A stretch of 64,000 nucleotides of DNA from Saccharofermentans sp. (lineage in GTDB: Bacteria > Bacillota > Clostridia > Saccharofermentanales > Saccharofermentanaceae): NCBI GenBank assembly GCA_024692235.1, contig JAILMW010000011.1:52849-116848 (forward strand), read 5' to 3'. The position numbers and the translations under genes were made by a program. The notes beneath the pieces were generated by a model, which did no database searches, was not told the DNA's origin, and was given only the letters and a program-made list of their open reading frames with translations. Shown one piece after another: positions 36,012-44,869 of the stretch (positions are counted from its first letter, which is position 1; each line of letters starts with the position of its first letter).

Positions 36012-36822
36012 TTAAGACCTCCTTTAAGTAAGTCATGTGCTTTATGTAATCCTCGTCTGTATTTAAGTGCTCCAGTATTATCGGCATATCCTTATCTATG
36101 GAATCCATCTTCTCCACATAGTAGCGAAGGGGATACTCGCCCTGTCCCGGAGCGCATTCTTCAAGCTGCAGCGTATACTCCTCTTTTAGGTGGATATCCT
36201 TTATATGGCAGCTTCTTATGCGGTCTCCCAGAAGAGATACGCATCTGTCTATGAAGGGCTCTGGCTCGAAGTACCTCTCTGCGGAGTTAGTCATGTTGAT
36301 GATATCCATATGCACCGCGAAATGCTCCCTTTTGACTTCCTCTATAAGGCGAAGATAGTCCTCGGGACCCGTAGGTACCATCCAGGGCATGGGCTCTATC
36401 GTAAAGTACGTATTCGTAACTTCGGCTCTGTCTATGACTTCCTGCACCATGGATACGATCTCGCGCCTCATCTCGGGAGTGAAGTTCTGCTTATAGCCTC
36501 CGTCCCACCTGCTCCCGGTAGTACCTGCAACATTGACGGCACAGCGTGCACCCAGGCGGTCAGCCAGCTTTAACTGACCTACCGTATAGTCCCTGTTCCT
36601 CTTCCTCTCGTCGGGATCGGAAGAAAGAGCATTGCGCCAGATACCTACTTCCGCGATCATAAGATCATTCGCTCTTGCCCGTCTTACATACTCATCTATA
36701 AGTTCATCCGAATCTTCGAAGTTAAGGTGAAAGTTTATGGCTCTGCAACCCAGAGCAACCTGATTTGCCGCCCACTCGGAAGGTGAACCGTGTGCAAGCG
36801 GAGATGATGTACCGAGTCTCAT
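36001..36822 (-). CDS. Sugar phosphate isomerase/epimerase (xylose-isomerase-like TIM barrel)
   Basis: 273 residues. Metal ligands of the AP endonuclease 2/IolE-type barrel are visible in order: the glutamate of YFTIEPMPWM, the aspartate of AVHMDIINM, the histidine of RSCHIKDIHL, and the glutamate of PIILEHLNT. It probably isomerises or epimerises a sugar or keto-sugar that is then handled by the overlapping FMN enzyme. Candidate pathways are inositol or uncommon sugar acid catabolism; none can be named from sequence alone. Confidence 0.8.
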   Translation of the reverse strand: MRLGTSSPLAHGSPSEWAANQVALGCRAINFHLNFEDSDELIDEYVRRARANDLMIAEVGIWRNALSSDPDERKRNRDYTVGQLKLADRLGARCAVNVAGTTGSRWDGGYKQNFTPEMRREIVSMVQEVIDRAEVTNTYFTIEPMPWMVPTGPEDYLRLIEEVKREHFAVHMDIINMTNSAERYFEPEPFIDRCVSLLGDRIRSCHIKDIHLKEEYTLQLEECAPGQGEYPLRYYVEKMDSIDKDMPIILEHLNTDEDYIKHMTYLKEVLNGI

Positions 36823-36876
36823 AAGTTCCTCCTTTGGAGTTGATAAGAAGATTGTACTTTATAAGGAGCAAAGAAA

Positions 36877-36906
36877 GATCGCCCGATCGGTCAAGATCAG
36901 GCGATC
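36877..36906 (-). terminator. Terminator of the 75-residue protein gene
   Basis: On the minus strand GATCGCCTGATC pairs with GATCGGGCGATC (one G-U), 6-base loop, followed by TTTCTTTG. It lies about 74 bp past the stop codon. Confidence 0.8.
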
Positions 36907-36979
36907 AACATATAATCAGATCTGAAATGACAAATTACTGATGTATCTTAAGGCTCAATGTCATAAATGAGCGACGATA

Positions 36980-37204
36980 TCATCCTCTCTTCCACCAGGG
37001 CTTCTTCCTCTTGGCCTCTTCTTCAAGGCGCTGCTTCTCGAGCCTGTCCTGCTCCTCAAAATACTTGTGATAATACTCAACATTTTCAAGGATATCATTA
37101 AGCTGATCGGATGTAAGGCCGACCTGCTGGCGTATCTGAACATAATTCGTAACGCCGGAATCAATAAGTTTTTCTACCGCATCAAACTGAAATCTGCTTA
37201 CCAT
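36980..37204 (-). CDS. Small charged helical protein, unknown function
   Basis: 74 residues. The first half looks like a helix-turn-helix-type unit (VEKLIDSGVTNYVQIRQQVG followed by LTSDQLNDIL), and the second half is a strongly charged helix (EEQDRLEKQRLEEEAKRKK) ending in WWKRG. I chose the ATG over an upstream TTG; neither has a strong ribosome site. A terminator follows, which supports a real transcript. It may be a small DNA-binding protein; this is inference. Confidence 0.6.
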   Translation of the reverse strand: MVSRFQFDAVEKLIDSGVTNYVQIRQQVGLTSDQLNDILENVEYYHKYFEEQDRLEKQRLEEEAKRKKPWWKRG

Positions 37205-37314
37205 CTTACCCAACTCTCACAACAAAAATTTATTAATTCTGCTCTCTATATCCATTATAATTGCGCCAAGAACCAGTTGGATTAACAAATTGTAAAATGA
37301 TTACGGCAATGATT

Positions 37315-38088
37315 TCATAATTGCTTCTTCCCTCTTAATATCAGCACTATGGAAGACGGCAGCATCACGGATAAGGTCAGCATGACAAAAGGTATCTGAG
37401 CCATGGGATGTATAAGGCTGAGGGCAGCAGGGATGAACGCACAGTAAAGATTCGACAGCGAGTGCAGTATGATCGCAGGCAGGAGCTTCCCCGTCCTTAT
37501 AGTCACATATCCCCATACAAGTCCTAATGCAAATGTATAGAGCATCTGGGGAAAGCCCTGAGAGAATACGTGAGGTATGGCAAAGAGTACCGCGGAGCAG
37601 ATGACGGATCCCGCTGTCCCAAGACAGGTCAGGCGCTCCAGAACGAACTTCCTGAAGAGAAGTTCCTCGAATATAGGATTAAAGATAAGAAGGAGAACTA
37701 TATAGAATCCCAATCTCCCGAAGAGCTGCTCGGCAGACATCCCTCCTATATCGGCCCCTAAGATCTTGCATGCTATATTTCCCGCCACCATGCAAGGGAA
37801 CGACAGTCCCGTCTGTATAAGAAAGAACTTGCCTATCGTTCCTGCCGATACCTTGCCTTCAGATCTTCCCGTCTCAGGGGTTTTCTTCATGCCGATGACG
37901 GCCATAAAGAACAGCATAAGCCCAAGTGTATATGGCAGCACCATCGTTCTTAAGATGATACTTGCCATCTCGGGAAGCACTCCTTCGAGCAGGGGGGCCA
38001 GAAGTTTCCCGCCGACAGACGTTACCGCGAACCAGAGTGCTACGGCAAAAGTCATCCTTATAACAGTGATAATGTTATTCCTGTTCAT
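37315..38088 (-). CDS. CPBP family intramembrane metalloprotease
   Basis: 257 residues, seven or eight membrane helices. The CPBP (Abi) signature is complete: EELLFR at residues 141-146, His173 in AIPHVFSQG, and His209 in ILHSLSNLY. Such proteins process prenylated or secreted peptides, and many accompany bacteriocin or quorum-sensing genes. It overlaps the DUF3021-like gene by 14 bases and is the last gene of the LytTR-led operon, so LytTR may control it. Confidence 0.88.
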   Translation of the reverse strand: MNRNNIITVIRMTFAVALWFAVTSVGGKLLAPLLEGVLPEMASIILRTMVLPYTLGLMLFFMAVIGMKKTPETGRSEGKVSAGTIGKFFLIQTGLSFPCMVAGNIACKILGADIGGMSAEQLFGRLGFYIVLLLIFNPIFEELLFRKFVLERLTCLGTAGSVICSAVLFAIPHVFSQGFPQMLYTFALGLVWGYVTIRTGKLLPAIILHSLSNLYCAFIPAALSLIHPMAQIPFVMLTLSVMLPSSIVLILRGKKQL

Positions 38089-38530
38089 CTCCTGTATGCT
38101 CCTTCAAAAATTCCCGCAGAGCATCGTTCATGTGATCGGTATCTTTCTTGCCGATAAAATAAAGGATCGTCTGAAGCACAAGAAATATTCCCAGGAAGAT
38201 ACCTCCGCCAATAAGGAGATTTTTAATATCCGGTCCTTGGAACATCAGGCTTATCGTTACCAGCGCTATGACAAGATAGAAGGGCGCGAATATAAAGTTC
38301 TTCAGTATATGAGGCCTCTTAAGCGCCCATTTGCTGCGATCGATGATAAGTCTCAGGAAAGTAAGTATTCCTACCGCCAATGATTCTCCGAACAAGATGA
38401 GGTTTTGCATCGGGGTTATGAGGTCACCGTCGATCACGGATCCGATCGAGAAGAAGACGATGCCCGCGATAAAGCAGGCGGAAGCTACGATCGACGCCTT
38501 TACCATATCAGTCTTCAAAAGGTCTTTCAT
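38075..38530 (-). CDS. DUF3021-like four-helix membrane protein
   Basis: 151 residues with four membrane helices (near 11-30, 41-59, 76-95 and 103-126) and a charged C-terminus (HMNDALREFLKEHTGDEQE). Genes of this kind are typically found directly after a LytTR regulator, as here, where the two overlap by four bases. In known cases the membrane partner holds the LytTR protein inactive until a signal arrives; this is knowledge of the family, not something visible here. Confidence 0.75.
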   Translation of the reverse strand: MKDLLKTDMVKASIVASACFIAGIVFFSIGSVIDGDLITPMQNLILFGESLAVGILTFLRLIIDRSKWALKRPHILKNFIFAPFYLVIALVTISLMFQGPDIKNLLIGGGIFLGIFLVLQTILYFIGKKDTDHMNDALREFLKEHTGDEQE

Positions 38531-38985
38531 CGTCTGCTCCCTCCCTTCATTCCTATGGCAGCCTTGAGATCATTTACGTAGTTACGGGATACGATAAGAT
38601 ACTCACCGTTTCTTAAGAGGAGCTTGACCCTCCTTGCATCTTCGGGCGCTATGGACCTTATGGACCTGATATTTACCAGCGTGCTCTTGGATATCCTTAC
38701 AAAGCATCTGTCCTTAAGTCTTTCCTCAAGCTCATAAAGAGTACTTCTGACCTTGCATGTATCATCCTTACGATAGATAAAGACGCCTCTGTCTACCGCC
38801 TCGATATAGAGGATCTCGGATGCATATATGACCTCCGTATCCCCTTTGTCGCTAATACCTGTTATAAGGTCAGATGAAGAGTTTAATGTCCGTATAAGAT
38901 CTTCCACCTCACGATCCTTCGTGCGGTATCTTATCTCCACTTCCGTCTCTTCTATATCGGGCCTTTCCCGCAAAAATAATCTCAT
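38527..38985 (-). CDS. LytTR-family DNA-binding transcription regulator
   Basis: 152 residues. The start MRLFLRERPDIEETE is set by an AAGGAGG site 5 bp upstream; an extended frame begins seven codons earlier without one. There is no receiver domain. The C-terminal LytTR beta-domain is clear: ILYIEAVDRGVFIY, LYELEERLKDRCFVRISKS and LIVSRNYVNDLK. It leads the operon with the DUF3021-like and CPBP genes and probably regulates its own promoter. Confidence 0.9.
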   Translation of the reverse strand: MRLFLRERPDIEETEVEIRYRTKDREVEDLIRTLNSSSDLITGISDKGDTEVIYASEILYIEAVDRGVFIYRKDDTCKVRSTLYELEERLKDRCFVRISKSTLVNIRSIRSIAPEDARRVKLLLRNGEYLIVSRNYVNDLKAAIGMKGGSRR

Positions 38986-39004
38986 CACTGCCTCCTTCGG
39001 GAGC

Positions 39005-39033
39005 ATTATCTGTCACATAGAACAAGCTTACAA
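39005..39033 (-). promoter_or_regulatory. Predicted promoter of the LytTR operon
   Basis: On the minus strand TTGTAA and GATAAT are separated by 17 bp. The predicted start is only a few bases before the AAGGAGG site. Confidence 0.5.
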
Positions 39034-39079
39034 CAAAATCCGAATGAGAGGTACAACAGGAGGTATAAGAAGTACAAAA

Positions 39080-39108
39080 GGAGCAGCCGCGTCATTTGCG
39101 ACTGCTCC
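39080..39108 (-). terminator. Terminator of the M13 peptidase-ABC operon
   Basis: On the minus strand GGAGCAGTCGC pairs with GCGGCTGCTCC (one G-U), 7-base loop, then TTTTG, 28 bp after the ATPase stop codon. Confidence 0.92.
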
Positions 39109-39135
39109 CCAAGAACACTTTTGCTCTCTTTTGTA

Positions 39136-39810
39136 TCAGCCTGTTGTCTTGCCGTTTTCCAGGATGACTGTCCTCGTTCCGTATTCGGCACACTTCTCGG
39201 AGTGAGTTACCTGAAGAAATGTAAGTCCCTTCTCCTTATTAAGCCTTGAGAAGAGCTCCATGATCTCCTTGCTGGACTTGGAGTCAAGGTTACCCGTAGG
39301 CTCGTCCGCAAGGATTATCTTGGGGTTGCCGAGGACCGCTCTTGCTACGGCTACTCTCTGCTGCTGACCTCCCGATAATGTGGCAGGCATTGCCTTTCGC
39401 TTTTCCGTAAGGCCTGTGATCTCAAGTATCTCATCTAAGTCCTTCTTAAGCTCAGATCTCTTCTTGCCGTTTATTGTCTGAGGAAGAAGGATATTGTCTT
39501 CTACGTTAAGGTTCATGACAAGGTTATAGAACTGGAATACGAATCCCATGTTCTTGAGCCTTAAGTCAGAGAGTGCCTTATCCTTGAGCTTACCGATATC
39601 CTGACCGCAGAGGAAGATATTGCCCTGGAACTGTCTGTCTAATCCTCCTATAAGGTAGAGGAGCGTGGACTTACCAGAACCCGACGCACCCATGAGGGAT
39701 ACGAACTCACCTTCTTCTACCTTGAGGCTCGCGCCGTCCAATACCTGATTCAGGTTGCCGTTCTTGCCGAATGTCTTACTTACGTTATTTACTTCGATTA
39801 TCGTATTCAT
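39136..39810 (-). CDS. ABC transporter ATPase, MacB/LolD type
   Basis: 224 residues. Walker A GASGSGKST at 41-49, Q-loop FVFQFYNLVMNL, signature LSGGQQQRVAVARA and Walker B IILADEPTGNLDS are all intact. ATPases of this class power FtsX-type permeases that move substrates out of the membrane or transmit force, rather than importing solutes. It is encoded 19 bp after its permease. Confidence 0.92.
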   Translation of the reverse strand: MNTIIEVNNVSKTFGKNGNLNQVLDGASLKVEEGEFVSLMGASGSGKSTLLYLIGGLDRQFQGNIFLCGQDIGKLKDKALSDLRLKNMGFVFQFYNLVMNLNVEDNILLPQTINGKKRSELKKDLDEILEITGLTEKRKAMPATLSGGQQQRVAVARAVLGNPKIILADEPTGNLDSKSSKEIMELFSRLNKEKGLTFLQVTHSEKCAEYGTRTVILENGKTTG

Positions 39811-39829
39811 ATTTATATTCTCCCTGCTG

Positions 39830-42295
39830 TTATTCGTACTTGATCTGCTCTGATATCTTCATCTTCTTAAGGTTCTTTATGGGGAAAAGTACCGTACCGG
39901 TGAATACCAGTGTCAGCACTACAAAGAAGATAAGGCTCCTTTTATAATCCACGCTTACATCCATGGCAAAGATCTCAGAGTTCTGGAAAGCATCGGCGAT
40001 TATCGTAAGAAGGAAAGTACCCAGGACAACTCCTATTGAGGAAGCTGTAACAGCGGTTATAAATACCTCCCTTAAAAGGATGCTCGACAGCTTCCCCTTG
40101 TTCATTGAAGTAGACAGGAGTACCGCACATTCCTTTTTTCTTCCTTCGAATCCGATAAGAAGATTACTTATTACGCCAATGGCGGTCATACCTATGGCTA
40201 TGACTATTACAAGATCTATTACGGCATTTACCGCAGCGCTCTGAACATCATTCTCGCGCTCGAGTTCAGTCGCGGTGTTTACGCTCGCGAAAGAATTCTT
40301 ACCGTATGTCTTAAGCGTATCCGTGATACCATCAGGATCAGGAGCGCAGATAAGAAGTTCCTTAGGACGATCCTGATAGAAAGCGATATAGTCATTATGA
40401 TTGATGATGACAGTCTCGATACCGGCATCCGATATACCGTCCACTACGTCAGTAACGGTAAACTCATGTACTACGGGTATGATATCATCGGAATTTAATC
40501 CGAGTGAGAATGTTACCTTATCGCCTACCTCTATACCGTTACGCTTGGCGTATTTTGTATCTAATACGATACCGTCATGAGGGATGCTCTCGGGAAGTCC
40601 TTCAAATTCCGTATAGTACTTGTAGCCTCCGTCGGGAAGAGAATATACAAAAGCAAGATTAGACGTCTCACTGCCGTCGATCTTAAGGTAGATGGCACTG
40701 TAGTATATGGCCTCTACGTCAGTTACCCCTTCCATGTCTTCTACATATGAGTAGTACTTCATCATCTCATTACATTCTGCTACTACATCACAATTATAAG
40801 GGATACCGGGAGTGATACCGAACAGGAGATTTGCTATCTCGACTACAACTATACACATGGCAGACGCCGTAGCACACAATACTCCGCTTCCGACAGTGCT
40901 CTTACGGGAGACAGCTTCCACTGCGGCAAGATCCCAAGCCGCATTGCCGGTCTTATTACAGATCTTCCTTATGCATAACGTAACAAGCTTTAATATCCTG
41001 GGGAATAATAAAGCCAGCGCACCTATGGAAGATAAGAGGCAGATAATAGCCGTTGCCATGTTACTGTTGAAGATAACACAGATGACGGCGATAACTGCAA
41101 AGATGATACCGAATATAAGTGATGGTCTTCCGAATCTGTAAGCAGTATCTCTGTTATCGAAGATGATGTCTCTGATGGATGTCTTAAGAGCCTTTAATAT
41201 CGCCCTCAAAGGGATAAGGCACTCCATGACTATCGCGAAGATTATAACTCCGGCGATAAGCACCTTGGATACGGAAGGGATCTTAAATCCCAATGTCGCA
41301 AAACCTGTTTCCGAATTGAAGAAATTATCGCATACGATATTTCTTAAGACGGTGTAGATGATCGTGGCGGGTACGGCACCTATTATCGCATAGAGGACAT
41401 TCTCCAGAAGAAGAATACCCGCAGTACGACCGGCGCTCATGCCGAGGCTTCGAAGAGTTCCTATATAGGACATCCTTTCACTTACTATCCTGTTGCAGAT
41501 GGAAGAAGTTACGAAGATAACAAGAAGGACTGTAGCGGCAAAGAGCAGATAGAATACGAGCTCGAACTCCATTATGACGTTCATGAGAGTCTCGTTTATA
41601 AACATATCCGCGATGTTAATGCCGGGATGCTGAGTCTTCAGAAGATCCTTTCCTTCCTCGATCAGGGAATCGTCCTTGATATCGATAAGAACGATATCAG
41701 CTGTTCTTCTGCCGCAGGAGAGGATATCTCCGGTCTCTTCATTTACGACAGCCGAATATCCGCTAAGGAGCGAATTCTTGATATCCTTGGGGAAAATTCC
41801 GACTACGGTAAGTTCTACGTCTTCTCCTGCTCTGTCGTGAACCGGAAGCGTATCACCTATATCGTATCCGAACTCCTCCGACAGATCATAGGATATATAT
41901 ACTTCACCTTCCTTAAGCTCGATGGGGTCCAGGAATTCCATATCAACTGCCCCTTGAATATCAATGCCGTATATTCCGAGGCTTTCCGTGGTCACATATG
42001 CATACTCACCGTCGATATCTTTATGCAGGATCTCGCCGTTGCTTGAGATATTAAGCCTGTCACATTCCGGGAATCCTTCCGGAAGTTCCGTCAGATCTCT
42101 TCCGTCGGCATAGGCCATTATGTCAGCTCTTGCCATGTTGCCGTAGAAGCTCTCCAGGATCCTGGGAATCAGGCTTCCCGCATCAAATGAGAGGAGAGCA
42201 CTTAAGCAGCACATGAAGATCGTAAAAGTTACGAGCAGTGTGCGGAAAGGCTTTCCGATTATATTCTTGAGTGAATTTTTAAGTACTATGTTCAT
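39830..42295 (-). CDS. FtsX/MacB-type ABC permease
   Basis: 821 residues with the duplicated FtsX-like layout. One helix near residue 20 is followed by an external domain of about 210 residues and three helices. A second unit has a helix, another external domain of about 180 residues, and three C-terminal helices (ending in FFVVLTLVFTGTVLFPIKNL). The cytoplasmic end has KKMKISEQIKYE. This is the type-VII ABC fold of macrolide/lipoprotein/peptide exporters. It lies between the metallopeptidase and ATPase genes with gaps below 20 bp. Confidence 0.85.
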   Translation of the reverse strand: MNIVLKNSLKNIIGKPFRTLLVTFTIFMCCLSALLSFDAGSLIPRILESFYGNMARADIMAYADGRDLTELPEGFPECDRLNISSNGEILHKDIDGEYAYVTTESLGIYGIDIQGAVDMEFLDPIELKEGEVYISYDLSEEFGYDIGDTLPVHDRAGEDVELTVVGIFPKDIKNSLLSGYSAVVNEETGDILSCGRRTADIVLIDIKDDSLIEEGKDLLKTQHPGINIADMFINETLMNVIMEFELVFYLLFAATVLLVIFVTSSICNRIVSERMSYIGTLRSLGMSAGRTAGILLLENVLYAIIGAVPATIIYTVLRNIVCDNFFNSETGFATLGFKIPSVSKVLIAGVIIFAIVMECLIPLRAILKALKTSIRDIIFDNRDTAYRFGRPSLIFGIIFAVIAVICVIFNSNMATAIICLLSSIGALALLFPRILKLVTLCIRKICNKTGNAAWDLAAVEAVSRKSTVGSGVLCATASAMCIVVVEIANLLFGITPGIPYNCDVVAECNEMMKYYSYVEDMEGVTDVEAIYYSAIYLKIDGSETSNLAFVYSLPDGGYKYYTEFEGLPESIPHDGIVLDTKYAKRNGIEVGDKVTFSLGLNSDDIIPVVHEFTVTDVVDGISDAGIETVIINHNDYIAFYQDRPKELLICAPDPDGITDTLKTYGKNSFASVNTATELERENDVQSAAVNAVIDLVIVIAIGMTAIGVISNLLIGFEGRKKECAVLLSTSMNKGKLSSILLREVFITAVTASSIGVVLGTFLLTIIADAFQNSEIFAMDVSVDYKRSLIFFVVLTLVFTGTVLFPIKNLKKMKISEQIKYE

Positions 42296-42313
42296 CTTCT
42301 CTTTGTCACCTCA

Positions 42314-44311
42314 TCAATACCATCTTGAGATCCTGTTCTCCGGTGCGATATACATGCCGTCACCTTCGGAAACGTCATATACCTCATAGAAGGCATCCGT
42401 AGTCGACAATATGGCATTTACTCTTACGATCGAGGGACTGTGGACATCGTATGCGATCTGATCTACGATCGCGCTGTCTGTCGTCTTCTCGCACCATATC
42501 CTCGCAAAGTTCTCAAAGAGCAATATGAGCTCTTCATCGGTACTGCAAAGTGATGTTATGCACTCCATGGCACCAAGGTCCGCATAGTTCTCTCCCAGTG
42601 TCTTCTCACCGTCAACATGGTATACGCCGAATACGATGAAGTTATCTTCAAAGTAGGATACCGCCTGATCGTAACGGTCAAGGAGCGTCTGCATATCCTC
42701 GTCGGGGATCCAGGAAGGATCGTATATTCCGTTTGAATCGAAGAGGATACAGTTACTGTCAAAGGCATGTCCCATCTCGTGGGCGATTACCATTCCAAGG
42801 CCGCCGAGGTTCGTATAATAATTCGCATCGGCATCGAAAAACGGAGCATTGGTGATGGCACACGTAATAGTGATGTTATTGAAGGAGGGATGGTAGCATG
42901 CATTGAATTCCTGCATGAGCATCATGGGTTCGGTCCTGGATAGAGGATCTCCGAACTCCGTTACCATGCTGTTCTGATTATGTCTTATATAACTGATATA
43001 AAGCTCATAGTAGTTGTCGCCCGTTACATCCGTATACTCTGAAGGATCATGTCTTACAACATCAGATCCCGTGACATAGACGATATTATCAAGCTTTATA
43101 AGAAGTTCTTCCCTGGTCTCTTCGCTTAACCATTCGGCACCTGAGATAAGATCGACATATCCTGCCTTAATGTCATCACACATGCTCCTTAATGCCTCAT
43201 CTGTCTCAGGAGAATAATATCTTTCCACGTAGATAGGATCAGTCTCTGCGGAAAATTCCAAGACCACTTCATCAACGGCCTGCTCCTCTTTGGAGTCATA
43301 GTCGACTGCGATATATCCCGTAAGCTCAGGATAATGAGGTGCGATATATCTTGAATACTGTGCATAGAATCTTCCGAGTTCCCATGCCTTAAGAGCCTCT
43401 ATATTCTCATCGATAAGAATGGAGTTCATGGCTTCGATCTGTCCCGGATCATTGATGCAGTATTCATCGATCAGGGAAGTATCATAACCGATATCAGCCA
43501 GATATCCTTCAAGATCGATATTAGAGTACATCTCCTCGATCTCGTCTGCCGGATATAAGACCCTGTATTCATAATTCATGGGATCGTCTATAACATCCAT
43601 GTCGGTTGCGCTATATATATCAAGTGCAAGATAAGCAAGATCCGTCGCCGTATCTTCAGCAACGCTTATATCATCTTCGCATGTCATGATGACTATCTGC
43701 GCATTATTCTTGATAACGTTTATGGTGCCGTTACCGTCTCGAAGTTCCGTAAAGGATAATCCCATGACACCCGTCGTCTGAGATATGCTCATTACCATCT
43801 CTTCAGGAACGTACGGATTGATATCAGGAGCTAAGTTAAGAAAGCTCATTACTCCGTAATCCCTTACAAGATCTGCGTCGATCTGAAGAAGCTCTTCTAT
43901 CGTCGTACAGTTGTCTATCCTCTCTATGACAGCCGCCAGATCTTCCGGTATATCACTATTCTCGAAGTCATATGCCATATAAAGGTCATATGCATTCTTT
44001 ATTATGTATTCTTCACTTCCGATCTCATAGTCGCTTCCCGATGCGATATCGGTGACGATACTTTCAAGCTGATCGTTTATAAGATCAGCATCGAATGCTT
44101 CTCCGGCGGAGACTGATCCGTACTCAAATTCAGCATCCTGCAATGTCTGCTCATTGATATACCTGTAGTAGTCATCCTGCGGTCTGGCTTCACCGAGTTC
44201 CGCTACTTCGGTCTCGGATGTCTCTGCCGCTTCGTCTGTCGGCATAGTGCATCCGGCAACGGCAGATAGAAGCATAGCTGCTGTTAGGGTCAACCCTGCA
44301 AATCTTTTCAT
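42314..44311 (-). CDS. M13 family (neprilysin-like) zinc metallopeptidase lipoprotein
   Basis: 665 residues. A lipoprotein signal (LTAAMLLSAVAGCTMP) anchors it outside the membrane. The M13 active site is complete: HEMGH at residues 511-515 and the third zinc ligand Glu574 in ENYAD. The late VNAILSTTDAFYEVY segment matches the C-terminal region of the family. It would degrade short extracellular peptides. It is first in an operon with an FtsX/MacB-type transporter, which suggests that the peptidase and exporter act on, or protect against, the same peptide substrates. Confidence 0.9.
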   Translation of the reverse strand: MKRFAGLTLTAAMLLSAVAGCTMPTDEAAETSETEVAELGEARPQDDYYRYINEQTLQDAEFEYGSVSAGEAFDADLINDQLESIVTDIASGSDYEIGSEEYIIKNAYDLYMAYDFENSDIPEDLAAVIERIDNCTTIEELLQIDADLVRDYGVMSFLNLAPDINPYVPEEMVMSISQTTGVMGLSFTELRDGNGTINVIKNNAQIVIMTCEDDISVAEDTATDLAYLALDIYSATDMDVIDDPMNYEYRVLYPADEIEEMYSNIDLEGYLADIGYDTSLIDEYCINDPGQIEAMNSILIDENIEALKAWELGRFYAQYSRYIAPHYPELTGYIAVDYDSKEEQAVDEVVLEFSAETDPIYVERYYSPETDEALRSMCDDIKAGYVDLISGAEWLSEETREELLIKLDNIVYVTGSDVVRHDPSEYTDVTGDNYYELYISYIRHNQNSMVTEFGDPLSRTEPMMLMQEFNACYHPSFNNITITCAITNAPFFDADANYYTNLGGLGMVIAHEMGHAFDSNCILFDSNGIYDPSWIPDEDMQTLLDRYDQAVSYFEDNFIVFGVYHVDGEKTLGENYADLGAMECITSLCSTDEELILLFENFARIWCEKTTDSAIVDQIAYDVHSPSIVRVNAILSTTDAFYEVYDVSEGDGMYIAPENRISRWY

Positions 44312-44389
44312 ACAATAACTCCAAATAACTTAAGTTCCCGTGAATACTAATATTTCACAACGCTATACTAACCGTTAAGCTTTAAAGAT

Positions 44390-44533
44390 ATGTCAATCGA
44401 AGTTAAAGAAAATGATAAGAATATAAAGCTCAAGTTCCCTTTACCGACAGGCACATACTTCATCCCCTTGCATGCTTTTGCCATCAATACTCTGCGATCA
44501 TCTGTCATTGACGATTTCAAAGGCGATATATAA
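44390..44533 (+). CDS. Possible 47-residue protein or gene remnant
   Basis: A short open frame starting MSIEVKENDKNIKLKFPLP and ending DDFKGDI. The alternating charged/hydrophobic pattern looks protein-like rather than random, but there is no convincing ribosome site. It directly precedes a truncated hydrolase fragment, so it may itself be the tail of a lost gene. Confidence 0.3.
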   Translation: MSIEVKENDKNIKLKFPLPTGTYFIPLHAFAINTLRSSVIDDFKGDI

Positions 44534-44541
44534 TTGTGTAA

Positions 44542-44850
44542 ATTCGGTTTGAGGGTGTAATAAGACGTGAATCTGGTAATTTAATCCAGCCAATGCTTGA
44601 TGCAGGTTTTGAATGGTATTCTTTTGATAATTATGAAAATGATCCGGTTGATGATCCTGTTATTATTTCGGGGGATGAATTGCTTCAAGGAGATATTCTG
44701 GTATGTGAAGGTCACATGGAGATATTCGATCATTACGACGAGAATGGTAATTTAGTTGTCTATTCCTGGGGAAGCACGAGTTCGACTCAACCTCATAGAT
44801 CCAGTAGAAATGTTTCAGACTATTCGGGAGTTTGGAGACTTTCAGATTAG
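44542..44850 (+). pseudogene. C-terminal fragment of an NlpC/P60- or CHAP-like hydrolase
   Basis: The frame is open from just after a TAA at 44539 to 44850, with an ATG only at 44593 and no ribosome site. The translation (MLDAGFEWYSF, then DELLQGDILVCEGHMEIF and a YSWGS segment) is the typical end of an NlpC/P60 or CHAP peptidoglycan hydrolase, with the catalytic histidine region GHMEIF but no cysteine domain before it. The N-terminal half of the enzyme is missing. This is therefore a 5'-truncated remnant. Confidence 0.6.
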
Positions 44851-44869
44851 CAATTGGGAAAGGTAGATT

